A stretch of 32,551 bases of DNA from assembly GCA_015655195.1 (NCBI GenBank), contig JAATFM010000088.1, forward strand, positions 1 to 32,551. Reading direction: 5' to 3'. The notes below the pieces were generated by a model that searched no databases, was not told the DNA's origin, and worked only from the letters and a program-made list of their open reading frames with translations. The translations under genes and the position numbers were made by a program. The DNA is from Terriglobales bacterium. Its GTDB lineage: Bacteria > Acidobacteriota > Terriglobia > Terriglobales > Acidobacteriaceae. This document shows positions 1-6,831 of the stretch, in pieces (positions within the stretch are counted from its first letter, which is position 1; each line of letters opens with the position of its first letter).

Positions 1-1899
1 CAGGTAGCCGCTCACCGGCTCGTTCACGTCGGGAATCTTCTGGAGAATCGGATAGCCATATGCCACCACTCCCTCAAAGTCATAGGTCCGCTGCGTGTTG
101 CGATACGACTGCTGCCAGGTCTTTTCGAGGTAATCCGTTCCGATCGCCGCATTCGACCAGACGTGCCCGTCGCCGGAGACCTCGCCGGAATCGTAAAAAT
201 TGTCCATCACGCCGAATTGCAGCGCCAGCTTGTGCTCGTTCGGCGTCACTGCCGCGCCAAACATTGTCAGGCTCGGATCGCCGTTGCCAACCGGCTTGCC
301 GTTCTGGCTCAGGTCGCCGAGGATCTGATCGTAGGTCCGGTTTTCCTTGATGATGTAAATCACGTGCTTGATCGGATTCTCACCCCCGCGACGAAGACCT
401 GTCGCCGGGGCCCCCGGATTGTGTCCCACGCCGGTAAAGGCAATCTGCTCCTGCTCCGCCTTCATGCGGTTTGACTCGATCACTTGCGCCGTCCATGCGG
501 GCAGATTCTTCTCAATCTCCGCCTCGTCCACCACGGCCAGCGAGCCATAGAGCAGCGTGCCGATATAAGTCGTCTTGGCCGGCTTCTGCTTGCCAGCCAT
601 GTCCGCTGGAATCCGCTGCGGCATATTGTTCGGCCCCGTGCCGCGGCCCTTGCCGGTAGCGATGTAGAGCTTACCGCCTGTTGTCGCGAGCGAAAACGGC
701 AGCCACTCCGTGGGAACGAAGCCGATGGGCGCAATGGCGGGAGCGAGGAACTTGGAATTCGGCCCTCCGCCCGTCCGGAGCTTCGCCGTATCAAAGACCG
801 CAACCGAATCTCCCGCAGCATTCGCCACATAGAGCCGGCTGCCCGCCGCGTTCAGCGCCAGCGCCACCGGCTCCGCGCCAAAGTAGGTTTGGTGCGGCAG
901 CCGCGTGTCGAAGTAGCCGCGCACAATCAGCGCGCCCGTATCCACTGCCGCCACGCTGTCGCGATTGGCCAGCGCGACGTAAAGTATCTTGCCATCCGGC
1001 GCAAACTCCAGCGCACAGGGATGCGAGCCCGCCGCAGTCGCGCTCTCCGGCTTGAGCAGCGCCAGCTTGCGCCCCACCGTGTGCTTCTCAAGGTCCAACT
1101 CTACAATCTCCGAAGCATTCCACAGCGCCACAAAGGCCCGCTTGCTGTCGCGCGACACCGCAATCGCAATGGGATAGACGCCGGGCACCGTGTCGCTTTC
1201 CGCCAGATCGAAACGATGCTCGACCTTCCCCGTCGCCGCGTCGAGCAGCAGCACATCGTCCGAATAGTTGCCGGCCACCAGCAGCTTTTCGCTTCCGCCT
1301 TCGTGAATCACCGCAATCGCAGCCGGAAACGGAATCGCCTTGTCGCCTTCCACCTCGCCAATCAGCATCGTCTTGCGGCCCGGCGCAAGCTGTTCCAGCG
1401 GCAGCGGGATGAAGCGCTCCGGCGTGATTTTGCCCGCGTTGAAGCCGTAGACAATCACGCCGTTGCCGGTGTCCCCCTTCTTCTCGCCCGTCGGGTCGCT
1501 CAGCGATCCCATGCTGGCGTAGAGGTGGCTACCATCGCCGCTGAAGGCGAGGCCCGAGTAAAGCGTCTGCTTGCCAGCGACCCTGAGTCGCGTCCGATCG
1601 TCGGGAAAATCCGCGAGCGAGCCGGTCCCGGTGTCATATACCGAGAGAGACTGATCGTACTTCGACTCGTAGGTTCCGTAACCGTCATTCAGAGTCACGA
1701 CATAACGCTTGTCCGGCGAAACCGCAATCGAAACCGGCAGGCTGTTGAGCCGCTGCGGCTGGCCCGGCGTCTCCTCAATCAGCAGCTTGCTCGTCGGCAG
1801 ATCGATTTTCTGCGAAGGAGCGGGCGACTGGGCGGAGGCAAAAGCTCCGGAAAGCAGCAAGGCCGAAATAGCGAGCGCAACGGGGGGATTCGGTGTCAT
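1..1899 (-). CDS. YncE-like beta-propeller / phosphoesterase fusion protein (partial, 3' end outside window)
   Basis: The minus frame opens at an ATG at 1899 and stays open to base 1, giving 633 residues with no stop, so the C-terminus is missing. Residues 1-23 form a signal peptide ending ASA-QSP. About residues 50-500 carry WD/YVTN-like propeller repeats (VSPDKRYVVTLND, LEFAPDGKILYVALANRDS, ALNAAGSRLYVANAAGDS). The segment KHVIYIIKENRTYDQILGD at 511-529 is the metal-binding start of the phospholipase C/phosphoesterase fold (alkaline-phosphatase superfamily), with E519-N520 as the likely first metal site. Proteins of this layout are usually annotated as bifunctional YncE family/alkaline phosphatase family proteins and are predicted to be exported. 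Substrate is unknown. No strong ribosome site precedes the ATG. Confidence 0.9.
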   Translation of the reverse strand, partial: MTPNPPVALAISALLLSGAFASAQSPAPSQKIDLPTSKLLIEETPGQPQRLNSLPVSIAVSPDKRYVVTLNDGYGTYESKYDQSLSVYDTGTGSLADFPDDRTRLRVAGKQTLYSGLAFSGDGSHLYASMGSLSDPTGEKKGDTGNGVIVYGFNAGKITPERFIPLPLEQLAPGRKTMLIGEVEGDKAIPFPAAIAVIHEGGSEKLLVAGNYSDDVLLLDAATGKVEHRFDLAESDTVPGVYPIAIAVSRDSKRAFVALWNASEIVELDLEKHTVGRKLALLKPESATAAGSHPCALEFAPDGKILYVALANRDSVAAVDTGALIVRGYFDTRLPHQTYFGAEPVALALNAAGSRLYVANAAGDSVAVFDTAKLRTGGGPNSKFLAPAIAPIGFVPTEWLPFSLATTGGKLYIATGKGRGTGPNNMPQRIPADMAGKQKPAKTTYIGTLLYGSLAVVDEAEIEKNLPAWTAQVIESNRMKAEQEQIAFTGVGHNPGAPATGLRRGGENPIKHVIYIIKENRTYDQILGDLSQNGKPVGNGDPSLTMFGAAVTPNEHKLALQFGVMDNFYDSGEVSGDGHVWSNAAIGTDYLEKTWQQSYRNTQRTYDFEGVVAYGYPILQKIPDVNEPVSGYL

Positions 1900-1959
1900 G
1901 CAGTCACCGTAACAAAATTCTCCAAGCGATGAGTTACAGAAATGTAACTTGCCGCGTGG

Positions 1960-2098
1960 GTAGTGGTCCGTTTGGAGCAGGGGCTGAAGCCCCTCTTTCA
2001 TTTTTGCGGATTTTCTTGCCGGGGATAAATCCCCGGCCTACCAGCCGCGCCCTTTCAAAACAATGGCATATCAAGACAATGGCAAATTGGAACACTAC
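1960..2098. repeat. REPIN-like palindromic element, copy 1
   Basis: The ends are inverted repeats: GTAGTGGTCCGTTTGG on the left and, read on the other strand, GTAGTGTTCCAATTTG on the right. Inside are two small hairpins, AGGGGCT-ga-AGCCCCT (1979-1994) and GCCGGGGAT-aa-ATCCCCGGC (2018-2037), then the core CCCTTTCAAAACAATGGCA. The same ends and core recur at 21946-22064. It occupies most of the gap between the propeller/phosphoesterase gene and nagA. It contains no coding capacity, so it would be a non-autonomous element. Confidence 0.75.
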
Positions 2099-2141
2099 TC
2101 TCGGCCGCATATCTGGGCTGCTCCGGAGACGAACTGCGATA

Positions 2142-3314
2142 ATGGCTCCCATGCGCGCTATCTTCACCGCGGATCGCCTCTGGGATGGCTCCCAGCTTAT
2201 CGAATTGCCCATCGTCATTGCCGAAGACGGTCTCGTCGTTTCCATCGCCAGCGGCAAAGAAGCCGCCGTGCCGAAAGGCCAGCTTCACGCCTTTCCCGGC
2301 CTCACGCTCGGCCCCGCATTTTTCGACATTCACATCCACGGCTCCGCCGGCCATGACGTGATGGAAGCCACGCCCGAGGCGCTGCTCGCCATCGGCAAAT
2401 TCCTTGCTTCACGCGGTGTCGGCGCTTATCTCGCCACCACCGTCACCGCGCCGCTCGACGCGACCCTCCGCTCGCTCGAAGGGCTTGCCAAGCTGATTGA
2501 AAAAGTGCCGGAAAAAGCACAGACGCAAAATGCGAGCTGGCCCATCGGCATTCATCTCGAAGGCCCGTTTCTTTCGCACGCCAAGCGCGGCGTGCATCCG
2601 CCCGATCTGCTCCTTACGCCGCAGATCGATACCTTCGACAAGATGTTCGAGGCCGCCGAAGGCCGCATCCGCCTGCTGACGCTCGCGCCGGAATTGCCCG
2701 GAGCTGCCGAGTTTGCAGCGTACGCTACACAGAAAGGCGTCCGCGTCTCCGTGGGCCACTCGAATGCGACGGCTGCCGAGACGCGCGCTACGCTTGCCGC
2801 CGGAGCCACCAGCGCCACGCACACCTTTAACGCCATGCGCGCGCTCGACCACCGCGAGCCGGGCATTCTCGGCGTCGTTCTCACCACCGATTCGCTCTTT
2901 GCCGAGCTAATCTGCGACGGCATTCACACCGCGCCCGAGTTGGTGCGGCTGTGGTGGAAGGCCAAAGGCCCGGAGCGCGCCATTCTTATCACCGATGCCA
3001 TGTCTGCCACAGGAATGCCGGACGGCGAATACATGCTGGGCGGCTTCGCCGTGCAGGTAGCTGGCGGCAAAGCAACGGTCAACGGCGTGCTGGCCGGAAG
3101 CGTTCTCACGCTCGACCGGGCGCTCAGGAATTTCGTGGAATTCACCGGCGCGCCGGTCGAAAACGGCCTGCGCCTGCTTGGGACGAACCCTGCCGCTATG
3201 ACCGGATTCACCGGCAAGGCCGGCTCCATCGCGGTGGGCCAGCCCGCCAATCTCGTCGTCGTCGATGCGGCAGGCAAGCTCGTCCAGCCCATTCATTCCG
3301 GCGTGCTGATTTAG
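2142..3314 (+). CDS. nagA: N-acetylglucosamine-6-phosphate deacetylase
   Basis: Cytoplasmic amidohydrolase that removes acetate from GlcNAc-6-phosphate to give glucosamine-6-phosphate. The 390-residue product has the metal-site HxH in FFDIHIHGSAGHD (H64, H66), then GIHLEGPFLS with the catalytic-metal Glu, VSVGHSNATAAET, ATHTFNAM, ILITDAMSATGMPDG with the catalytic Asp, and the closing NPAAMTGF...AVGQPANLVVVD typical of NagA. The frame is open back to 1893, but that stretch runs through a palindromic repeat and is not protein-like. I chose the ATG at 2142, with GGAG at 2125-2128; 2151 is the alternative. The TAG stop shares four bases with the stop of the convergent gene at 3311. A GlcNAc kinase gene lies 2 kb away. 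Confidence 0.95.
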   Translation: MAPMRAIFTADRLWDGSQLIELPIVIAEDGLVVSIASGKEAAVPKGQLHAFPGLTLGPAFFDIHIHGSAGHDVMEATPEALLAIGKFLASRGVGAYLATTVTAPLDATLRSLEGLAKLIEKVPEKAQTQNASWPIGIHLEGPFLSHAKRGVHPPDLLLTPQIDTFDKMFEAAEGRIRLLTLAPELPGAAEFAAYATQKGVRVSVGHSNATAAETRATLAAGATSATHTFNAMRALDHREPGILGVVLTTDSLFAELICDGIHTAPELVRLWWKAKGPERAILITDAMSATGMPDGEYMLGGFAVQVAGGKATVNGVLAGSVLTLDRALRNFVEFTGAPVENGLRLLGTNPAAMTGFTGKAGSIAVGQPANLVVVDAAGKLVQPIHSGVLI

Positions 3315-5224
3315 CGCGACGCCAGCGCTGCCGGCATCACGTCCGCATGGACCTGATCCACCGGAATCTCCACCGCGCCCATATGGCCGCTTGACAGGTC
3401 ATTGACGCCCACGCGCAGGAAATAATTCCCTTTCACCGGCACGGCAATCTGCTGCTTGACCGGCAGCCCGTTCGTAAGCAGCTTGCGATAGCCGGCATCG
3501 CCCAGGTCGAAGTCGATCTCGGTAGTGATCGAGTTAACCGTCTCGCCTTCCGGCGTATAAAGCACGGTCACAAATTGCAGCTTTCCGTGCCGCCTGCCGT
3601 CCGCGCTCAGCGGAGCATTCAGCGAGCGCGGGTCGGCGTGAATCGCAAGATCGAAGTTGCGAAAAGGCTTGCCCTTGTACTCTTTCGTCAGGAAGTTGTC
3701 CTTGGGCAGCGGATCATCTTTTTTCAGCTTCACCACATTGCCGTTAATCGCCACGCTCGCCGTGAAGACAATCTCCGTGGGCGGCACCGCGCCAAGCTCC
3801 ATTACCGCGTCAAAACCTTGCTTCGGCGCTTTCACCATCGCGCCGTTTTCGTCCAGCGTCGGGTTCTGCGGCGCTTCATTCGGCGGCGCCAAATTCGGCT
3901 TCTGCCCCCGCGCCATCCTGCGCTCCATCGACGCCACCTGCCGCTCTTCCATCCGGGTGCGGTCCACGGCGTAGTAGCCGGGGCGGTATTGCAGCTTCAG
4001 CCCCGACCGATTCAACGCAATTTTGATGTGCCGGAATTTGCCATCCCACTTCCGATTCGTCGTCGCGTAGTCGAGCGTGTAGTAGCTCGATCCGTTGTCC
4101 ACAATCTCGGCCAGCGTCTGCTTGAGCCCATTCGTGTTGTAGTAGGCCTTGCCGCCCGTCGCGTCGGCAATCTCGTCCAGATTCATGTGATTGAAAGCCT
4201 GCGCCGTGTAAAAGCCCGAATTGCTCATCGGCCTCCGCCGCGAGGCGTCGAACATCGGCGGAGTCTGCAACCCCCGCGCATCGACCGGATAAACGGCCAC
4301 GCGGCTCAGGCTCAGCGCGTCCGTAAGGCCGTTCATCATGTCGTCGTAAACCATGAAATCGTCGCGGAAGGGATTTCCCACGCGCCGCTCCACATCTTCC
4401 ACGGTCGGCGAGCCGTTCAGCCACGACGGCAGCGAGCCCGTAAACCAGATCAGGTTCTTGCGCCCCGGAAAGCCAGCCAGATAGCGCCCAATCGACCCCA
4501 TCCCCTCGCCTAGAATCTGGGTTCTCGACCGCACATAGTAGTCATAATTGCCGTGAACCGGCCGCTGCAGCGACGGCATATTGCGCTTGCTCTCCGCCGC
4601 CGCCAACAGCACCTGCGGGTCGGTGGAAAAACCCTGGATCAGCTTCATCCCCACATCGAGCTGAAAGATCGCAATCGGCGTTCCCGGCTGCATGTCGTGC
4701 TTCAGGTAGTCGATAAGCTGCTGCCGCAGGTACATCTGCGACGAAACGGGCGTATTGAGCGCGTCGAGCAGAATCACCGTATAGGCGTTGCTGTTCGCCA
4801 CCGGGGTAAAGTTCGTAAAGGTGTTAGCGGGGAGCGGCGGCGCGGCCTTGAGCTTCGTCACATCCACTCCGCTCAGCGCCGAATGCTCTTCCATACGCCG
4901 GATTGTCTGCGGCTGGCCTTCCTCGGTAATCGTGAAGTCGCTCGCCTTGAGCCCCGTCACCGGACGGTGGTTCTCGTCGGTGACGACAACGTCAAGCAGC
5001 ACCTCGCGTGTGGTAATCGTCAACGTCGGCGCCGGCTGCGCTTCCGGGCTCGCCGAGCCTGAATAAACCGGCCTGGAACCGGTTTGATTCGGATTCTGGC
5101 TGGGATTTTGCGGTGCAGGCGTCTGTGCCGCGCCATTGAGAGCGCAGTTCAGCGCAAAGGCGCAAACCGCGGCAAAAACAGGAACTCTGCGAGCTGCCTT
5201 TCCCGCAGCGAAATCAGCCATCAT
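3311..5224 (-). CDS. VWFA-related acidobacterial domain protein, secreted
   Basis: This 637-residue protein has a signal peptide (RRVPVFAAVCAFALNCALNGAAQ, about residues 12-34) followed by a low-complexity P/N/Q linker. A short domain with LLDVVVTDENHRPVTGLKASDF precedes a von Willebrand A-like domain starting at YTVILLDALNTP. The metal site is D154-A-L-N157-T158, a departure from the classical DxSxS that is usual in this family (TIGR03436 type). The C-terminal third is a beta-rich region (VFTASVAINGNVVKLKKDDP, VPVKGNYFLRVGVNDLSSG). Function is unknown; family members are exported and abundant in Acidobacteria. It starts 99 bp downstream of the GlcNAc kinase stop on the same strand and might be co-transcribed. 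Its stop overlaps that of nagA. Confidence 0.9.
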   Translation of the reverse strand: MMADFAAGKAARRVPVFAAVCAFALNCALNGAAQTPAPQNPSQNPNQTGSRPVYSGSASPEAQPAPTLTITTREVLLDVVVTDENHRPVTGLKASDFTITEEGQPQTIRRMEEHSALSGVDVTKLKAAPPLPANTFTNFTPVANSNAYTVILLDALNTPVSSQMYLRQQLIDYLKHDMQPGTPIAIFQLDVGMKLIQGFSTDPQVLLAAAESKRNMPSLQRPVHGNYDYYVRSRTQILGEGMGSIGRYLAGFPGRKNLIWFTGSLPSWLNGSPTVEDVERRVGNPFRDDFMVYDDMMNGLTDALSLSRVAVYPVDARGLQTPPMFDASRRRPMSNSGFYTAQAFNHMNLDEIADATGGKAYYNTNGLKQTLAEIVDNGSSYYTLDYATTNRKWDGKFRHIKIALNRSGLKLQYRPGYYAVDRTRMEERQVASMERRMARGQKPNLAPPNEAPQNPTLDENGAMVKAPKQGFDAVMELGAVPPTEIVFTASVAINGNVVKLKKDDPLPKDNFLTKEYKGKPFRNFDLAIHADPRSLNAPLSADGRRHGKLQFVTVLYTPEGETVNSITTEIDFDLGDAGYRKLLTNGLPVKQQIAVPVKGNYFLRVGVNDLSSGHMGAVEIPVDQVHADVMPAALASR

Positions 5225-5323
5225 ACGGAGACACCCCTGTCACGTTGGACGAAACACTGCCGCCACAAGTTCAGCCGCATCAATGAAAATGATTTCGGGG
5301 AAAAGCGACGCCGGGAAAACGGC

Positions 5324-6238
5324 TCAGCCTTCCGCCAGCCGTCCGGCGCGCCACACCGCGCCCTCGATTCCGTTTGCCTCGTTCTCCAGCACCGGCATCT
5401 CCGGCGCTGCGGCCTTGAGGCCGGCAAAAAATCCCTCACGCACAATTTGCGCCTTGCCTACAATGCTCCCAATCCACGCCACGGGAACCTCGCCGGCAAT
5501 ATTGTGCTTCCGCCGCAGCTTCTGCCGCACCAACAGAACGGAATCCACCAAGTCCGCAGCGGCCTGCTTCAGCACCCCCAGCGCGACCACGTCGCCTTCC
5601 TCGGCAAGCCGGCTGATTGCCGGCGCGAGCGCCGCAAAGTCCGGCCCCGGCGTCGAGTCGCCGAGATTCACCAGCTCGTCAATCGTCTTCGTGCCCCAGA
5701 TTCCGCCCACCACATCCAGAATCCGCGTCGGCTCTTCGCGGTCGTGGGCCTTGAGCGCCCGCCGCACCGCATGCAGCCCGATCCAATATCCTGAGCCCTC
5801 ATCGCCCAGCCGCGAGCTCCATCCCCCGCGTGTCTCGCGCCCTCCATCCGGCGCGCGTCCGATGCAGTTGGTTCCTGTGCCGGCAATCTGCAAAATCCCC
5901 GGCCCGCCCTTGAAGGCCGCATCGAGCGCAATCACCTCGTCGCCCACCACCTCCGACCGCGCGACCTTGAAATCCTCAAGCACGGCTGTAATCCACTCCC
6001 GCACTCCTGGCATCACGGCGGAAGCCACGCCAACGCAGGCCGCCGAAAGCTCCGTCACGCCGGCCTGCTTATACACCTCGACCAGCAGAGCGCGCAGGTT
6101 CTCTTCCGCCACGGCCTCGCCCACGCGCAGCCGCTTGATCGACCCGTTCTCCGCAAAGGCCTGCACGTGCCCCCCCTGCGCGATTGCCGCCCTCGTCCGT
6201 GTTCCGCCGCCATCAATGCCAAGTACCAACTGATCCAT
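5324..6238 (-). CDS. BadF/BadG/BcrA-type ATPase, probable N-acetylglucosamine kinase
   Basis: This 304-residue sugar-kinase/Hsp70-fold protein has the phosphate-1 loop GIDGGGTRTRAAI at residues 7-19, the ACVGVASAVMPG segment, DEVIALDAAF, the phosphate-2 loop LQIAGTGTNCIGR, and GDEGSGYWIGLHAVRRAL, which matches GlcNAc kinases rather than the iron-sulfur-dependent dehydratase activators. The expected reaction is ATP-dependent phosphorylation of GlcNAc to GlcNAc-6-phosphate, the substrate of the nearby nagA product. The ATG at 6238 follows GGGAG and GAGGG purine-rich stretches. It is divergent from blaI, sharing a 134-bp promoter region. Another amino-sugar specificity remains possible. Confidence 0.85.
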   Translation of the reverse strand: MDQLVLGIDGGGTRTRAAIAQGGHVQAFAENGSIKRLRVGEAVAEENLRALLVEVYKQAGVTELSAACVGVASAVMPGVREWITAVLEDFKVARSEVVGDEVIALDAAFKGGPGILQIAGTGTNCIGRAPDGGRETRGGWSSRLGDEGSGYWIGLHAVRRALKAHDREEPTRILDVVGGIWGTKTIDELVNLGDSTPGPDFAALAPAISRLAEEGDVVALGVLKQAAADLVDSVLLVRQKLRRKHNIAGEVPVAWIGSIVGKAQIVREGFFAGLKAAAPEMPVLENEANGIEGAVWRAGRLAEG

Positions 6239-6352
6239 TCCCTCACCCGCTCCCGCGCTCGATTGCCAAACTCATCAGCTTATCGCATGAATCCTCGTCC
6301 CTCGCCCTTCGCACTCGTCTCAAAAAAATTCTTATCCGCTCACCTTTCTTAT

Positions 6353-6371
6353 GTGTTACTGTCAGTAACAC
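6353..6371. promoter_or_regulatory. 19-bp perfect palindrome, probable BlaI-type operator
   Basis: GTGTTACTGTCAGTAACAC is a perfect inverted repeat around T6362. It ends two bases before the blaI start codon (6373). BlaI/MecI dimers are known to bind short dyads in front of their own genes, so autorepression of the blaI-M56 operon is the obvious reading. Its closeness to the ATG implies a very short mRNA leader or a block to elongation. The binding partner is inferred, not shown. Confidence 0.75.
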
Positions 6372-6372
6372 T

Positions 6373-6831
6373 ATGACGCGTAACACTCGGCCCGCACCCA
6401 ATCCGCCCCACGACCCAGCCGAACTAGGCGAGCTGGAGCGCGAGCTGCTCTCGATTGTCTGGAATCTCGGCACTGCCACCGCCGAGCAGTCCCGCGAATT
6501 GCTCGCCCGGCCGCTTAAGGACTCGACTGTCCGCACCGTGCTGCGGCGCCTGGAAGAAAAAGGCTATTTGAAGCACTCGGTCGAGAACCGCACCTTTGTT
6601 TACCGCCCCGCCGAGAGCCGCCAGCGCGTCGCCGCCCGCGCCGCACGTCGCATCGTGGACTGGTTCTGCGAGGGCTCCGCCGAGGCTCTCATCGCCGGCA
6701 TGGTGGACAGCAAGGTTCTCACACGCGGCGAGCTCGAACGCCTCGCCCGCCGCATTGCGGAGGCGCAAGCCTCACAGTTGAATCCAGCCCAAACCACCGA
6801 AGCGCCCACCCCAAAGGAGGCAAAACGATGA
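6373..6831 (+). CDS. BlaI/MecI/CopY family transcriptional repressor
   Basis: This 152-residue protein has the family's winged helix (LGELERELLSIVWNLGTATAEQ, then DSTVRTVLRRLEEKGYLKHSVENRTFVYRP) and a C-terminal dimerisation helix set (AARRIVDWFCEGSAEALIAGMVDSKVL). Members repress by binding dyads and are released when a membrane M56 protease cleaves them or starts a cleavage cascade. The frame is open upstream to 6184, but the first credible start is the ATG at 6373, directly after the palindrome. Its stop overlaps the next start by four bases (ATGA, 6828-6831), so the two genes are translationally coupled. Confidence 0.93.
   Translation: MTRNTRPAPNPPHDPAELGELERELLSIVWNLGTATAEQSRELLARPLKDSTVRTVLRRLEEKGYLKHSVENRTFVYRPAESRQRVAARAARRIVDWFCEGSAEALIAGMVDSKVLTRGELERLARRIAEAQASQLNPAQTTEAPTPKEAKR

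Noticed and set aside
484..1932. 482-residue plus-strand frame opposite the phosphoesterase gene
   Set aside because: Very Arg/His-rich translation with no family features. The minus strand carries an evident propeller/phosphoesterase, so this is an antisense shadow created by GC-rich third positions.
1893..2141. Upstream extension of nagA
   Set aside because: It runs through the palindromic element, and the normal NagA N-terminus begins at 2142 or 2151.
5136..6233. 365-residue plus-strand frame opposite the GlcNAc kinase
   Set aside because: Ser/Pro/Arg-rich low-complexity translation; shadow of the kinase gene.
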